Shown here piece by piece: positions 1-5,608 of a stretch of 16,673 nt of DNA. The DNA lies in NCBI GenBank assembly GCA_947311815.1, contig CAMZMA010000130.1, forward strand, positions 1 to 16,673, given 5' to 3'. The notes under the pieces are model-generated. The model was not told the origin of the DNA and ran no database searches. It worked only from the letters and a program-made list of their open reading frames with translations. The position numbers and the translations under genes were made by a program. This stretch comes from an uncultured Flavobacteriaceae bacterium. Its GTDB lineage: Bacteria > Bacteroidota > Bacteroidia > Flavobacteriales > Flavobacteriaceae. Within the stretch, counting starts at the first letter, position 1; every line of letters begins with the position of its first letter.

Positions 1-153
1 AAAAATAGATATAAAAATCAACAGTTTGAAAATATGGAAAATTTAAAGAATTGGTTACACAATATGGTGCGTAAAATGGACAATAATCTCATAAAATCTA
101 TAACAAGTAATCATCATTATTTAAATCCATTTTATGAGATATTTTATAATTAA
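1..153 (+). CDS. C-terminal fragment of a protein entering from the left edge, possibly a transposase
   Basis: Reading frame 1 is open from the first base to a TAA at 151-153, giving 50 residues with no start inside the window. It ends in LNPFYEIFYN and includes ENLKNWLHNMVRKMD and LIKSITSNHHY. The composition (Trp, His, Asn, hydrophobics) looks like protein rather than random AT-rich translation. The pattern of a short amphipathic helix followed by a Lys-Ser-Ile-Thr-Ser stretch recalls the C-termini of IS630-type DDE transposases in Bacteroidota. That is recognition by eye only. No inverted repeat of an insertion sequence could be fixed downstream, so the element end, if there is one, is undefined. 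A chance open frame of this length is possible in AT-rich DNA. Confidence 0.45.
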   Translation, partial: KNRYKNQQFENMENLKNWLHNMVRKMDNNLIKSITSNHHYLNPFYEIFYN

Positions 154-207
154 ATTGGTATAAGAATCGAAGTAAAAATTAAAAAGAAAAACACTGTTTT
201 ATGTTGC

Positions 208-1185
208 CTAAGGGACAATAGAACAGTAATCTATTAATGTATTTGCTCCATCGCAAGGGTATGCATAATTAGGTAATATTTCTTGTATTCCATTTCCATT
301 GTCATAAGGATTGTCACTACCATTTTCTAAAGCTTCGATTCTTGCCTCTTCATTTTGATTGTTTTCAAAAGTATAGTACATCAACGCATCTAATGGTTTT
401 AAAATACCTTGTTTTTCAGAATAATTAGTCCCTGTTCCATATGGATATTCATGGTCTATATTTCCACCTTCATTATATACCTGATAATCTTTGTGTTCAT
501 CAGAGATAGAAGTGAGTAAAGCGTATAAAGTTAAAGGAATTCTAGCATCTGTACCGTTAGCATCATTATTGCCTCTAACACCATATTGTTGAAGAATAAC
601 ATTGGTGTTACTAGGTAGCCCTTGTATAGATTCTTCATTCATTTCGAAAGCAAACCAAGGTTCATACATCATAATAAGGCGTCCGTTTTCACCAAAACCT
701 AATTCCGAAAAATGCTTTAACACTGTAAGTGTAATTCCACCTCCTGCAGAATGACCTAAAACTCCTATTTTAGTAGTATCTAAATTAGGTACTATTGTAT
801 TCTGAACAAGATCATCAGCACTGTTTAAAAAATTTGTAAATCCTTCAATAGCATGAGAAGCATTAGTAACAGCACCCTGTTGAGTATATATAACGGTATA
901 GCCACGGCTAGCAATAAAACGAAATATCATATCGTAAGTTGAGGCTGTTGTAGTGTTTGACCAACCTGATATAAAAAATAAAAGAGGTGTTTTAGTGCCC
1001 ATTGTTGTTATATCTGACGGATAATATGCTGATGTGCGACCTCCAATTTCATTATAAATAGCAACTTGATGTTGTCCTCCCTCTCCATAAGTAATTGTTT
1101 CTTCTACAGGAGAAGAAATAGGTGTTTCTTTTTCGCAAGAAATAAAGACAAGTACTGCAAAAAACACAAAAATTAATTGTTTCAT
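208..1185 (-). CDS. Lipoprotein alpha/beta hydrolase (dienelactone hydrolase / polyester-hydrolase-like)
   Basis: This 325-residue protein starts with a lipoprotein signal peptide (residues 1-16, hydrophobic core then VFISC, Cys17 the predicted lipidated residue), so it should sit in the outer envelope. The nucleophile elbow GHSAGG places the catalytic Ser at 146. The hydrophobic strand before SGW (68-75) fits the oxyanion-hole region. His245 in NIDHEYP and an Asp near 208-213 are the likely rest of the triad. Cys311 and Cys321 near the C-terminus could form a disulphide. The GHSxGG elbow and overall order fit the family that includes chlorophyllase-like, dienelactone and PET/cutinase-type hydrolases. 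The substrate cannot be read from sequence. The gene stands alone, with the possible transposase tail on one side and a repeat-bearing spacer on the other. No clear TAnnTTTG promoter or terminator was found. Confidence 0.8.
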   Translation of the reverse strand: MKQLIFVFFAVLVFISCEKETPISSPVEETITYGEGGQHQVAIYNEIGGRTSAYYPSDITTMGTKTPLLFFISGWSNTTTASTYDMIFRFIASRGYTVIYTQQGAVTNASHAIEGFTNFLNSADDLVQNTIVPNLDTTKIGVLGHSAGGGITLTVLKHFSELGFGENGRLIMMYEPWFAFEMNEESIQGLPSNTNVILQQYGVRGNNDANGTDARIPLTLYALLTSISDEHKDYQVYNEGGNIDHEYPYGTGTNYSEKQGILKPLDALMYYTFENNQNEEARIEALENGSDNPYDNGNGIQEILPNYAYPCDGANTLIDYCSIVP

Positions 1186-1498
1186 GATAGATGTTTTTAA
1201 ATTATGAGATTGTTAAACGCTAAAAAATATCTTTTATTTTAAAATATTCTTATGTTTTAATTGAATTAATTAAATCTTTTGAGGGTAGTCAGATATTTAT
1301 ATTATTCGAACCTTTGTTGAGCGTAGTCGAGACCTTTTATTATACAAATTATTTACAATAGTTCTTGATTGCGATCGAACCGACAAACAATAAAATTACA
1401 AATATCTTGAAAACAAGTAAATTAAACAAACCTATACGTTAGGGACTGACCTCGGTAGATTCAACTAGCAAATGCAACTTTTTGTTTCTCACTAAAAA
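1186..1498. other. Gene-free spacer between gldD and the hydrolase
   Basis: This spacer of 313 bases holds no credible coding frame. The left half is AT-rich 5' flank of the hydrolase gene. The middle carries the interspersed repeat described separately (1305-1338) and a second short copy of TCGAACC (1375-1381). The right part, downstream of gldD, contains the short imperfect inversion CCTATACGTTAGG near 1430-1442, too weak to call a terminator. I see no tRNA, small-RNA gene or riboswitch in it. Confidence 0.6.
1305..1338. repeat. Flavobacterial interspersed repeat (GTCTCGACTACGCTC type)
   Basis: On the minus strand this stretch contains GGTCTCGACTACGCTCAAC followed by AAAGG. From memory, very similar GTCTCGACTNCGCTC strings are scattered in the intergenic DNA of many flavobacterial genomes. 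Only one copy is in this window, so repetition cannot be shown here. The family assignment rests on recognition. Confidence 0.5.
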
Positions 1499-2047
1499 CT
1501 ACCTCCATTCTAAGGTTTCAATAATTTTAGAGATGTCTTTTTTTAGATAACTAATAGCAGGTAATAAAGAATCGTAATTTGGTTTTATGTAAAAATACAA
1601 GGCCCCTTTTATAAAATGATCTGTGCTATCTGTTACATGAAATTGTATTTGTGAAGCGGCGTTTCCTGTAATTTCATAAAGCGTACCGAACACGCGTTTT
1701 TTTGCATTAACAAAATCATTAGAAATAATTTGTTCGGCCTTTTGTGTATGTTTAAATACGAGTTTTTGAGATTCTACCAATAACTCTTTTAAGTTGTTTT
1801 GAACAGGTCTGTACGTAATATCAATACTTGCTTTTAAGTTTGGATACTCAATAGTTAACCAATTGTTTTTATCGTTTTTCACCATCGCTTTTTTTGAAAT
1901 AAAAAACGAATATGGTCTTTGTAGTTTTAATTTTTGATAACTGCCTTTTGGGTAATCTAAACTCAAATACGCTTTGGGTTTGGGCATGGTTTCTTTGTTA
2001 CATGAAAAGAAAATGAGTACTACAAAAAGTATTAAAAATTTACGCAT
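1499..2047 (-). CDS. gldD: Gliding motility lipoprotein GldD
   Basis: This is a 182-residue lipoprotein. The signal peptide ends at the lipobox IFFSC (Cys16). It is followed by PKPKAYLSLDYP and a mixed alpha/beta body ending in ETLEWR, which matches GldD of gliding flavobacteria in length and in the YPKGSY and RPYSF regions. GldD is known in Flavobacterium johnsoniae to be required for gliding and is associated with the cell envelope. Its biochemical activity is not known. The start codon overlaps the last 8 bases of gldE, which indicates translational coupling and a shared mRNA. The gldE-gldD adjacency is itself strong support. No terminator hairpin is obvious after the stop. Confidence 0.93.
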   Translation of the reverse strand: MRKFLILFVVLIFFSCNKETMPKPKAYLSLDYPKGSYQKLKLQRPYSFFISKKAMVKNDKNNWLTIEYPNLKASIDITYRPVQNNLKELLVESQKLVFKHTQKAEQIISNDFVNAKKRVFGTLYEITGNAASQIQFHVTDSTDHFIKGALYFYIKPNYDSLLPAISYLKKDISKIIETLEWR

Positions 2048-3356
2048 TGTTTCGGGTTACTTTTACTTGTTTTATGCGTTTTTTATCTAACGCTTCTATA
2101 GTAAACGTACAAGTACCAAACTTTATTTCCTCTCCTTTTTTAGGAAATTTACCCGACACTTCTAATAAAAATCCTGCGAGGGTTTCGCTTTCTCCTTTTG
2201 CTGCTTCAAAAGTTTCTTCATCAGTATCAAAAACCTTACAGAAATCTTTGATGGTTATTTTTCCGTCAAACACATAATTGTTTTCATCGAGTTTAGAATA
2301 TGATAAATCGTCTTCATCAAACTCGTCATTTATATCACCTACAATTTCTTCAATAACATCTTCTAGGGTTACAATACCGCTTGTACCTCCGTATTCATCA
2401 ACCACAATGGCTAAGTGATTTTTACGTTCTTTAAATTCGCTTAATAAATCGTCTAATTTTTTGTTTTCTGGTACAAAAAAAGGTTTTCGTAATAATTTTT
2501 GCCACTTAAATGTTTTTTTATTTAAATGCGCTAACAAATCTTTAGCATACAAAATACCAATAATAGTATCGATATTTTCTTTGTAAACAGGGTTTCTAGA
2601 ATATCCGTTTTTTAAAATTTTTTGTAAGACTTCTTCATACGATTCGGTGTCTGAAAGTGCAAAAATATCTATACGAGGTTTCATAATTTGCACGGTTTCT
2701 GTATTTCCGAAATTTACAATTCCTTCTAAAATTTTTTGTTCGTCTTTTGTGGTAGCATCATCTGAAGTAAGCTCTAATGCTTGCGATAGTTTTTCGACCG
2801 AAAAATTATTAGTTCTATTACCTAACCTGTTTTCTACTACATTTGTCAAACTAATTAAAGGACTGCTTAATGGTGTAAGTAAAAAATTAAGTGCTTTTAC
2901 TGGTTTTGACATGAATTTAGAAAATTTTACCGAATTTCTAGTCGCATATACTTTGGGTAATACCTCGCCAAAAAGCAAGATTAAAAAAGTAACCAAAACC
3001 ACTTCTATTAAAAACCGAACAGGAATATTAAAGATAGTATAATCAAAATCGCTAAAAAATTGTTCTCCTAAAGAAGCGAATAACAATACAATTAAAATAT
3101 TTATAAAATTGTTGGTAATTAGTATGGTGGCGAGTAGCTTTTTTGGTTTTTCTAATAATTTTACAACAACACTTTCATTTTTTGTTTGCTCAGAAAGTTT
3201 GTCTTTATCGGTTTGCGATAAAGAGAAAAATGCAACTTCTGTTCCTGAAATCATCGCAGAAGAAAAGAGCAATAATATAAGCACTATGATATTTGCTACC
3301 ACCATAAAATGTAGTGCAAATAAAGGTAAAAAAATACTGACGGGTTCTGGGTCCAA
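2040..3356 (-). CDS. gldE: GldE, CNNM/CorC-type membrane protein with CBS pair
   Basis: This 438-residue inner-membrane protein has a DUF21/CNNM transmembrane region with several hydrophobic segments (about residues 17-175, including FSSAMISGTEVAFFSL). A tandem CBS domain pair follows (about 224-345, with MKPRIDIFAL and VVDEYGGTSGIVTLEDVIEE), then a CorC/HlyC-type C-terminal domain (about 356-436). The order matches the CorC/HlyC/CNNM family, whose members handle or sense Mg2+ and bind adenine nucleotides through CBS. Its place next to gldD identifies it as GldE, which supports gliding in Flavobacterium; raised gldE expression is reported to partly suppress gldB defects. It lies 19 bases after ssb and overlaps gldD by 8 bases, so ssb-gldE-gldD is very likely one transcript. 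Confidence 0.93.
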   Translation of the reverse strand: MDPEPVSIFLPLFALHFMVVANIIVLILLLFSSAMISGTEVAFFSLSQTDKDKLSEQTKNESVVVKLLEKPKKLLATILITNNFINILIVLLFASLGEQFFSDFDYTIFNIPVRFLIEVVLVTFLILLFGEVLPKVYATRNSVKFSKFMSKPVKALNFLLTPLSSPLISLTNVVENRLGNRTNNFSVEKLSQALELTSDDATTKDEQKILEGIVNFGNTETVQIMKPRIDIFALSDTESYEEVLQKILKNGYSRNPVYKENIDTIIGILYAKDLLAHLNKKTFKWQKLLRKPFFVPENKKLDDLLSEFKERKNHLAIVVDEYGGTSGIVTLEDVIEEIVGDINDEFDEDDLSYSKLDENNYVFDGKITIKDFCKVFDTDEETFEAAKGESETLAGFLLEVSGKFPKKGEEIKFGTCTFTIEALDKKRIKQVKVTRNNA

Positions 3357-3375
3357 ATGTTAAAAATTAAGTAAA

Positions 3376-3807
3376 TTAAAATGGTAAATCATCTTTTTCT
3401 TCTTTTACAACAGGTTGCGTTGTAGCGGGTTTTGTTTGTTGTTGCGGGTTGCTTTTAGGCGCGTTAGGGTCTTTTTTGGTTGATAAAAATGTCATGTCAA
3501 TTACATGAATTTCGGTTGTATATCGTTTAATTCCTTCTTGTTCCCATTGGCGGGTTTTTATTCTGCCTTCACAATATATTTTATCGCCTTTGGTTAAATA
3601 TTTTTCACAAATTTCTGCTAATTTATTTCGCACTACAATATTGTGCCATTCGGTTGTAGTTACTTTTTCTCCTGTTTGTTTATTGGTGTAACTTTCATTG
3701 GTTGCTAACGGAAAACGCCCAATAGCATTTCCACCTTCAAAATAGTGTATTTTTATCTCGTCGCCTAAGTGACCAATTAATATCACTTTGTTTATTGTAC
3801 CTGCCAT
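3376..3807 (-). CDS. ssb: Single-stranded DNA-binding protein
   Basis: This 143-residue protein has an N-terminal OB-fold (about 1-110, starting MAGTINKVILIGHLGDE, with the TEWHNIVV and GDKIYCEGRIKTRQW signatures). A Gln/Thr/Pro-rich flexible linker follows, and the acidic tip DDLPF (139-143) recruits replication and repair proteins. SSB coats single-stranded DNA as a tetramer. Length and layout are typical of Bacteroidota SSB. It sits between mutY and gldE, 37 bases from mutY, with its own promoter motif (TATCTTTG) 20 bases upstream of the start, so it can be expressed apart from mutY. Confidence 0.96.
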   Translation of the reverse strand: MAGTINKVILIGHLGDEIKIHYFEGGNAIGRFPLATNESYTNKQTGEKVTTTEWHNIVVRNKLAEICEKYLTKGDKIYCEGRIKTRQWEQEGIKRYTTEIHVIDMTFLSTKKDPNAPKSNPQQQTKPATTQPVVKEEKDDLPF

Positions 3808-3827
3808 AACTTTGTTATTTATCTATT

Positions 3828-3835
3828 CAAAGATA
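3828..3835 (-). promoter_or_regulatory. -7 promoter motif TATCTTTG for ssb-gldE-gldD
   Basis: Read on the minus strand this is TATCTTTG, an exact fit to the Bacteroidota -7 consensus TAnnTTTG, 20 bases before the ssb start and just before the mutY stop. No clean -33 TTTG is visible, so the call rests on the -7 match and its spacing. Confidence 0.55.
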
Positions 3836-3844
3836 TTAAAATTT

Positions 3845-4888
3845 TTAATTTGTGGCTTCAAACTTTGTTAAAAAATTGGCAATTAGCACAGGAACAGGAT
3901 ATTTTTGAATGTTTTTCCACGAGATTTTTGCTGCGGATAATCGGCTTATTTTTACAATCCAAAAAGACGTGTATAAATGTTGATGCGATAATTTATGCAC
4001 AATTTCATTGGTGTTAAAGAGCGAAATAGTGGTTTCTGTAGGGAATAATTGTGTAAACTCTTCGGATAAAATCACGTCTTTTTCGTTCAGTTTTTTTGAG
4101 GATTCTAGCAACGGAAATTGATACAAACCTTGCCAAATTCCTTTGCCTTTTCGTTCTGTTAAAATGGTTTTATCATCTTCTGTAACTACAACCAAATAAT
4201 TAAAAAAGCGGTTTCTAACTCTTAACTTTTTTTCTTTTACAGGCAATTCTTTAATAATTTTCTTTTCTAAAGCGATGCAAGAATCGACTAATGGACAGGT
4301 TTCGCACAACGGATTTTGAGGTTTGCAATGTAGTGCGCCAAAATCCATAATTGCTTGGTTAAAAACTCCTGGTTGCGAAGTATCAATTAATGTTTGGGCT
4401 AATTTTTTAAACTCTTTAATACCTTTTGATGCGTTTATCGGTGTTTTGATACCAAAATAGCGTGCTAAAACTCGATATACATTTCCATCTACAACTGCCG
4501 TGGCTTCATCAAAACAAATAGATGCGATGGCTGATGCTGTATAATCTCCTACACCTTTTAATTGTAATAAATCGTTGTATGTTGACGGGAATTTTCCGCC
4601 CAAATTTTCCGCAATATATTTTGCCGAAAAATGTAAATTTCTAGCTCTAGAATAATACCCAAGACCTTGCCATAGCTTTAAAACCATGCTTTCATCGGCG
4701 TTAGCCAAATCGAAAACGGTGGGAAATGTTTCGGTAAACTTTAAATAATAGACTAATCCTTGGGCAACTCTTGTTTGTTGCAACATGATTTCTGACAACC
4801 AAATAAAGTACGGATTCTTGGTTGTGCGCCAAGGTAGTTCTCTTTTGTTTTGTAAATACCAGTATATTAATGTTTTAGAAAATTGCAT
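3845..4888 (-). CDS. mutY: A/G-specific adenine glycosylase MutY
   Basis: MutY removes adenine mispaired with 8-oxoguanine. From the start at 4888 it is 347 residues. Catalytic Glu33 lies in LSEIMLQQTRV, the helix-hairpin-helix LLQLKGVGDYTASA at about 106-119 and catalytic Asp134 in VVDGNVYR. The [4Fe-4S] cysteines 188, 195, 198 and 204 have the exact C-x6-C-x2-C-x5-C spacing. A NUDIX-like C-terminal domain (about 225-347, with HKLSHQHLY) recognises 8-oxoG. The frame stays open to an ATG at 4972, but the extra 28 residues (MIINRFRKRK...) do not look like MutY and overlap the divergent HU promoter. The ATG at 4888 or the adjacent one at 4891 fits the family better. It leads into ssb. Confidence 0.93.
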   Translation of the reverse strand: MQFSKTLIYWYLQNKRELPWRTTKNPYFIWLSEIMLQQTRVAQGLVYYLKFTETFPTVFDLANADESMVLKLWQGLGYYSRARNLHFSAKYIAENLGGKFPSTYNDLLQLKGVGDYTASAIASICFDEATAVVDGNVYRVLARYFGIKTPINASKGIKEFKKLAQTLIDTSQPGVFNQAIMDFGALHCKPQNPLCETCPLVDSCIALEKKIIKELPVKEKKLRVRNRFFNYLVVVTEDDKTILTERKGKGIWQGLYQFPLLESSKKLNEKDVILSEEFTQLFPTETTISLFNTNEIVHKLSHQHLYTSFWIVKISRLSAAKISWKNIQKYPVPVLIANFLTKFEATN

Positions 4889-4971
4889 CATTTTAAATTG
4901 ATTTTGCAATATTACATTATAATTTATAGATAATTTTAGGTCTTTCCTTTTTCGGAAGCGATTAATTATCA

Positions 4972-4979
4972 TATATTTG
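4972..4979 (+). promoter_or_regulatory. -7 promoter motif TATATTTG for the HU gene
   Basis: TATATTTGC is an exact match to the TAnnTTTG -7 element, 43 bases before the HU start. It overlaps the possible distal mutY start on the other strand, which argues against that start being used. The -33 region (TTTTTCGG near 4948-4955) fits the consensus only partly. Confidence 0.6.
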
Positions 4980-5022
4980 CACCCGCATTATTAGAAAACA
5001 ATTAATATTAAAATATAGTAAA

Positions 5023-5313
5023 ATGACAAAAGCAGATATCGTATCAAAAATTTCAGATAAATCTGGTATTGAAAAGGCAGATGTTTTAGCAACCGTTGAA
5101 GCATTTATGACAGAGGTGAAAGATGCATTAGAAAGCGGAGACAATGTGTATTTAAGAGGTTTTGGTAGCTTTATTATTAAGAAAAGAGCCGAAAAAACAG
5201 GAAGAAACATTTCTAAAAACACAACTATTAAAATTGCAGCACATAATATACCAGCTTTTAAGCCAGCTAAAACATTTACAGAAGGTGTTAAAAGCAAAGT
5301 GTTAGTAAAATAA
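5023..5313 (+). CDS. HU/IHF-family histone-like DNA-binding protein
   Basis: This 96-residue protein has the HU/IHF fold: a helical dimerisation half (MTKADIVSKISDKSGIEKAD...), then the signature VYLRGFGSF (48-56) and a basic beta-arm around AEKTGRNISKNTT. It ends in IPAFKPAKTF and a short basic tail. The arm contains an IP pair and carries GRN at the position where HU usually has GRNP. HU and IHF proteins bend DNA and organise the nucleoid as dimers. A strong promoter motif lies upstream. The divergent mutY and downstream RNase G order is a familiar flavobacterial arrangement, in which the gene is often labelled IHF beta or HU. Which of the two roles applies cannot be settled from sequence. 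Confidence 0.93.
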   Translation: MTKADIVSKISDKSGIEKADVLATVEAFMTEVKDALESGDNVYLRGFGSFIIKKRAEKTGRNISKNTTIKIAAHNIPAFKPAKTFTEGVKSKVLVK

Positions 5314-5327
5314 TTAAGTACAAATCA

Positions 5328-5348
5328 AAAAATCTTTTTTAGATTTTT
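5328..5348 (+). other. Weak A/T hairpin between HU and the tiny basic ORF
   Basis: AAAAATCT (5328-5335) and AGATTTTT (5341-5348) are perfect 8-base complements around a five-T loop. The stem is almost all A-T, so it is unlikely to terminate strongly. It could allow partial termination or mark an mRNA processing point between HU and the next ORF. Confidence 0.3.
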
Positions 5349-5365
5349 AAAAACATTAGACAATT

Positions 5366-5455
5366 ATGCCAAGTGGTAAAAAAAGAAAGAGAGCGAAAAT
5401 CTCTACACACAAACGTAAAAAAAGAGCGAGAGCAAACAGACATAAGAAAAAGTAA
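5366..5455 (+). CDS. Tiny, extremely basic protein (29 residues), ribosomal-protein-like
   Basis: ATG at 5366 to TAA at 5453-5455 encodes 29 residues starting MPSGKKRKRAKISTHKRK and ending ANRHKKK. About two thirds of the residues are Lys, Arg or His and none is acidic. It starts 52 bases after HU, and its stop codon lies inside the terminator stem. I recognise near-identical small ORFs (MPSGKKRKR...) in this position next to HU and RNase G genes in other Bacteroidota, which argues for a real conserved protein. The composition fits an rRNA-binding extension such as THX-type ribosomal proteins. The F. johnsoniae ribosome structure reported a novel protein, bL38, but I cannot say from memory whether this is it. 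RNA binding is inference. Confidence 0.8.
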   Translation: MPSGKKRKRAKISTHKRKKRARANRHKKK

Positions 5456-5474
5456 GCAATTGCTTACTTTTTCT
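5445..5474. terminator. Rho-independent terminator after HU and the tiny ORF
   Basis: This is a perfect 15-base-armed palindrome with core AAGTAAGCAATTGCTTACTT. It ends in a T run and has the A run on the other side, so it could work in both directions. The TAA stop of the tiny ORF is in the left arm, so translating ribosomes would cover the stem until release. Confidence 0.8.
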
Positions 5475-5511
5475 GTTTAGCATTCTGCTTTAAAAAAAGT
5501 TCATTGACATT

Positions 5512-5590
5512 GAGGTTTACAGAAAACCTCGCACGGTATTACACAATACCTGATTCATTAAAAAAACCATCTACACAAATGAATGTGTAG
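5512..5590 (+). promoter_or_regulatory. Three-hairpin leader of the RNase G gene
   Basis: Three perfect hairpins lie in a row before the RNase G start. GAGGTTT/AAACCTC is at 5512-5518 and 5524-5530 with loop ACAGA. GGTATT/AATACC is at 5535-5540 and 5545-5550 with loop ACAC. CTACACA/TGTGTAG is at 5571-5577 and 5584-5590 with loop AATGAA. None has a following T run, so they are not simple terminators. In Escherichia coli the rne leader also has hairpins through which RNase E controls its own mRNA. A comparable feedback here is inference. No clear TAnnTTTG promoter was found between the upstream terminator and the first hairpin. Confidence 0.5.
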
Positions 5591-5608
5591 TGTTAAAACC
5601 ATTTCAGT

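Noticed and set aside
208..1185. Naming the hydrolase a PETase or chlorophyllase
   Set aside because: The GHSAGG elbow fits several families and substrate-defining residues cannot be judged without alignment.
1186..1498. tRNA or small RNA in the gldD downstream spacer
   Set aside because: No cloverleaf, no conserved tRNA boxes and no stable hairpin were found; the visible inversions have four pairs or fewer.
2647..3042. 131-codon open frame antisense to gldE
   Set aside because: The opposite frame has all GldE domains; this one is Ser/Val/Lys-rich shadow sequence with no motif.
4889..4972. Longer mutY form starting at ATG 4972
   Set aside because: The extra 28 residues do not resemble MutY and lie over the HU promoter motif. 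With the start at 4888 the catalytic and Fe-S residues fall within a few positions of those of E. coli MutY.
4962..5297. 111-codon frame antisense to HU with hydrophobic stretches
   Set aside because: HU on the plus strand is unmistakable, and hydrophobic runs arise as complements of Lys- and Glu-rich codons.
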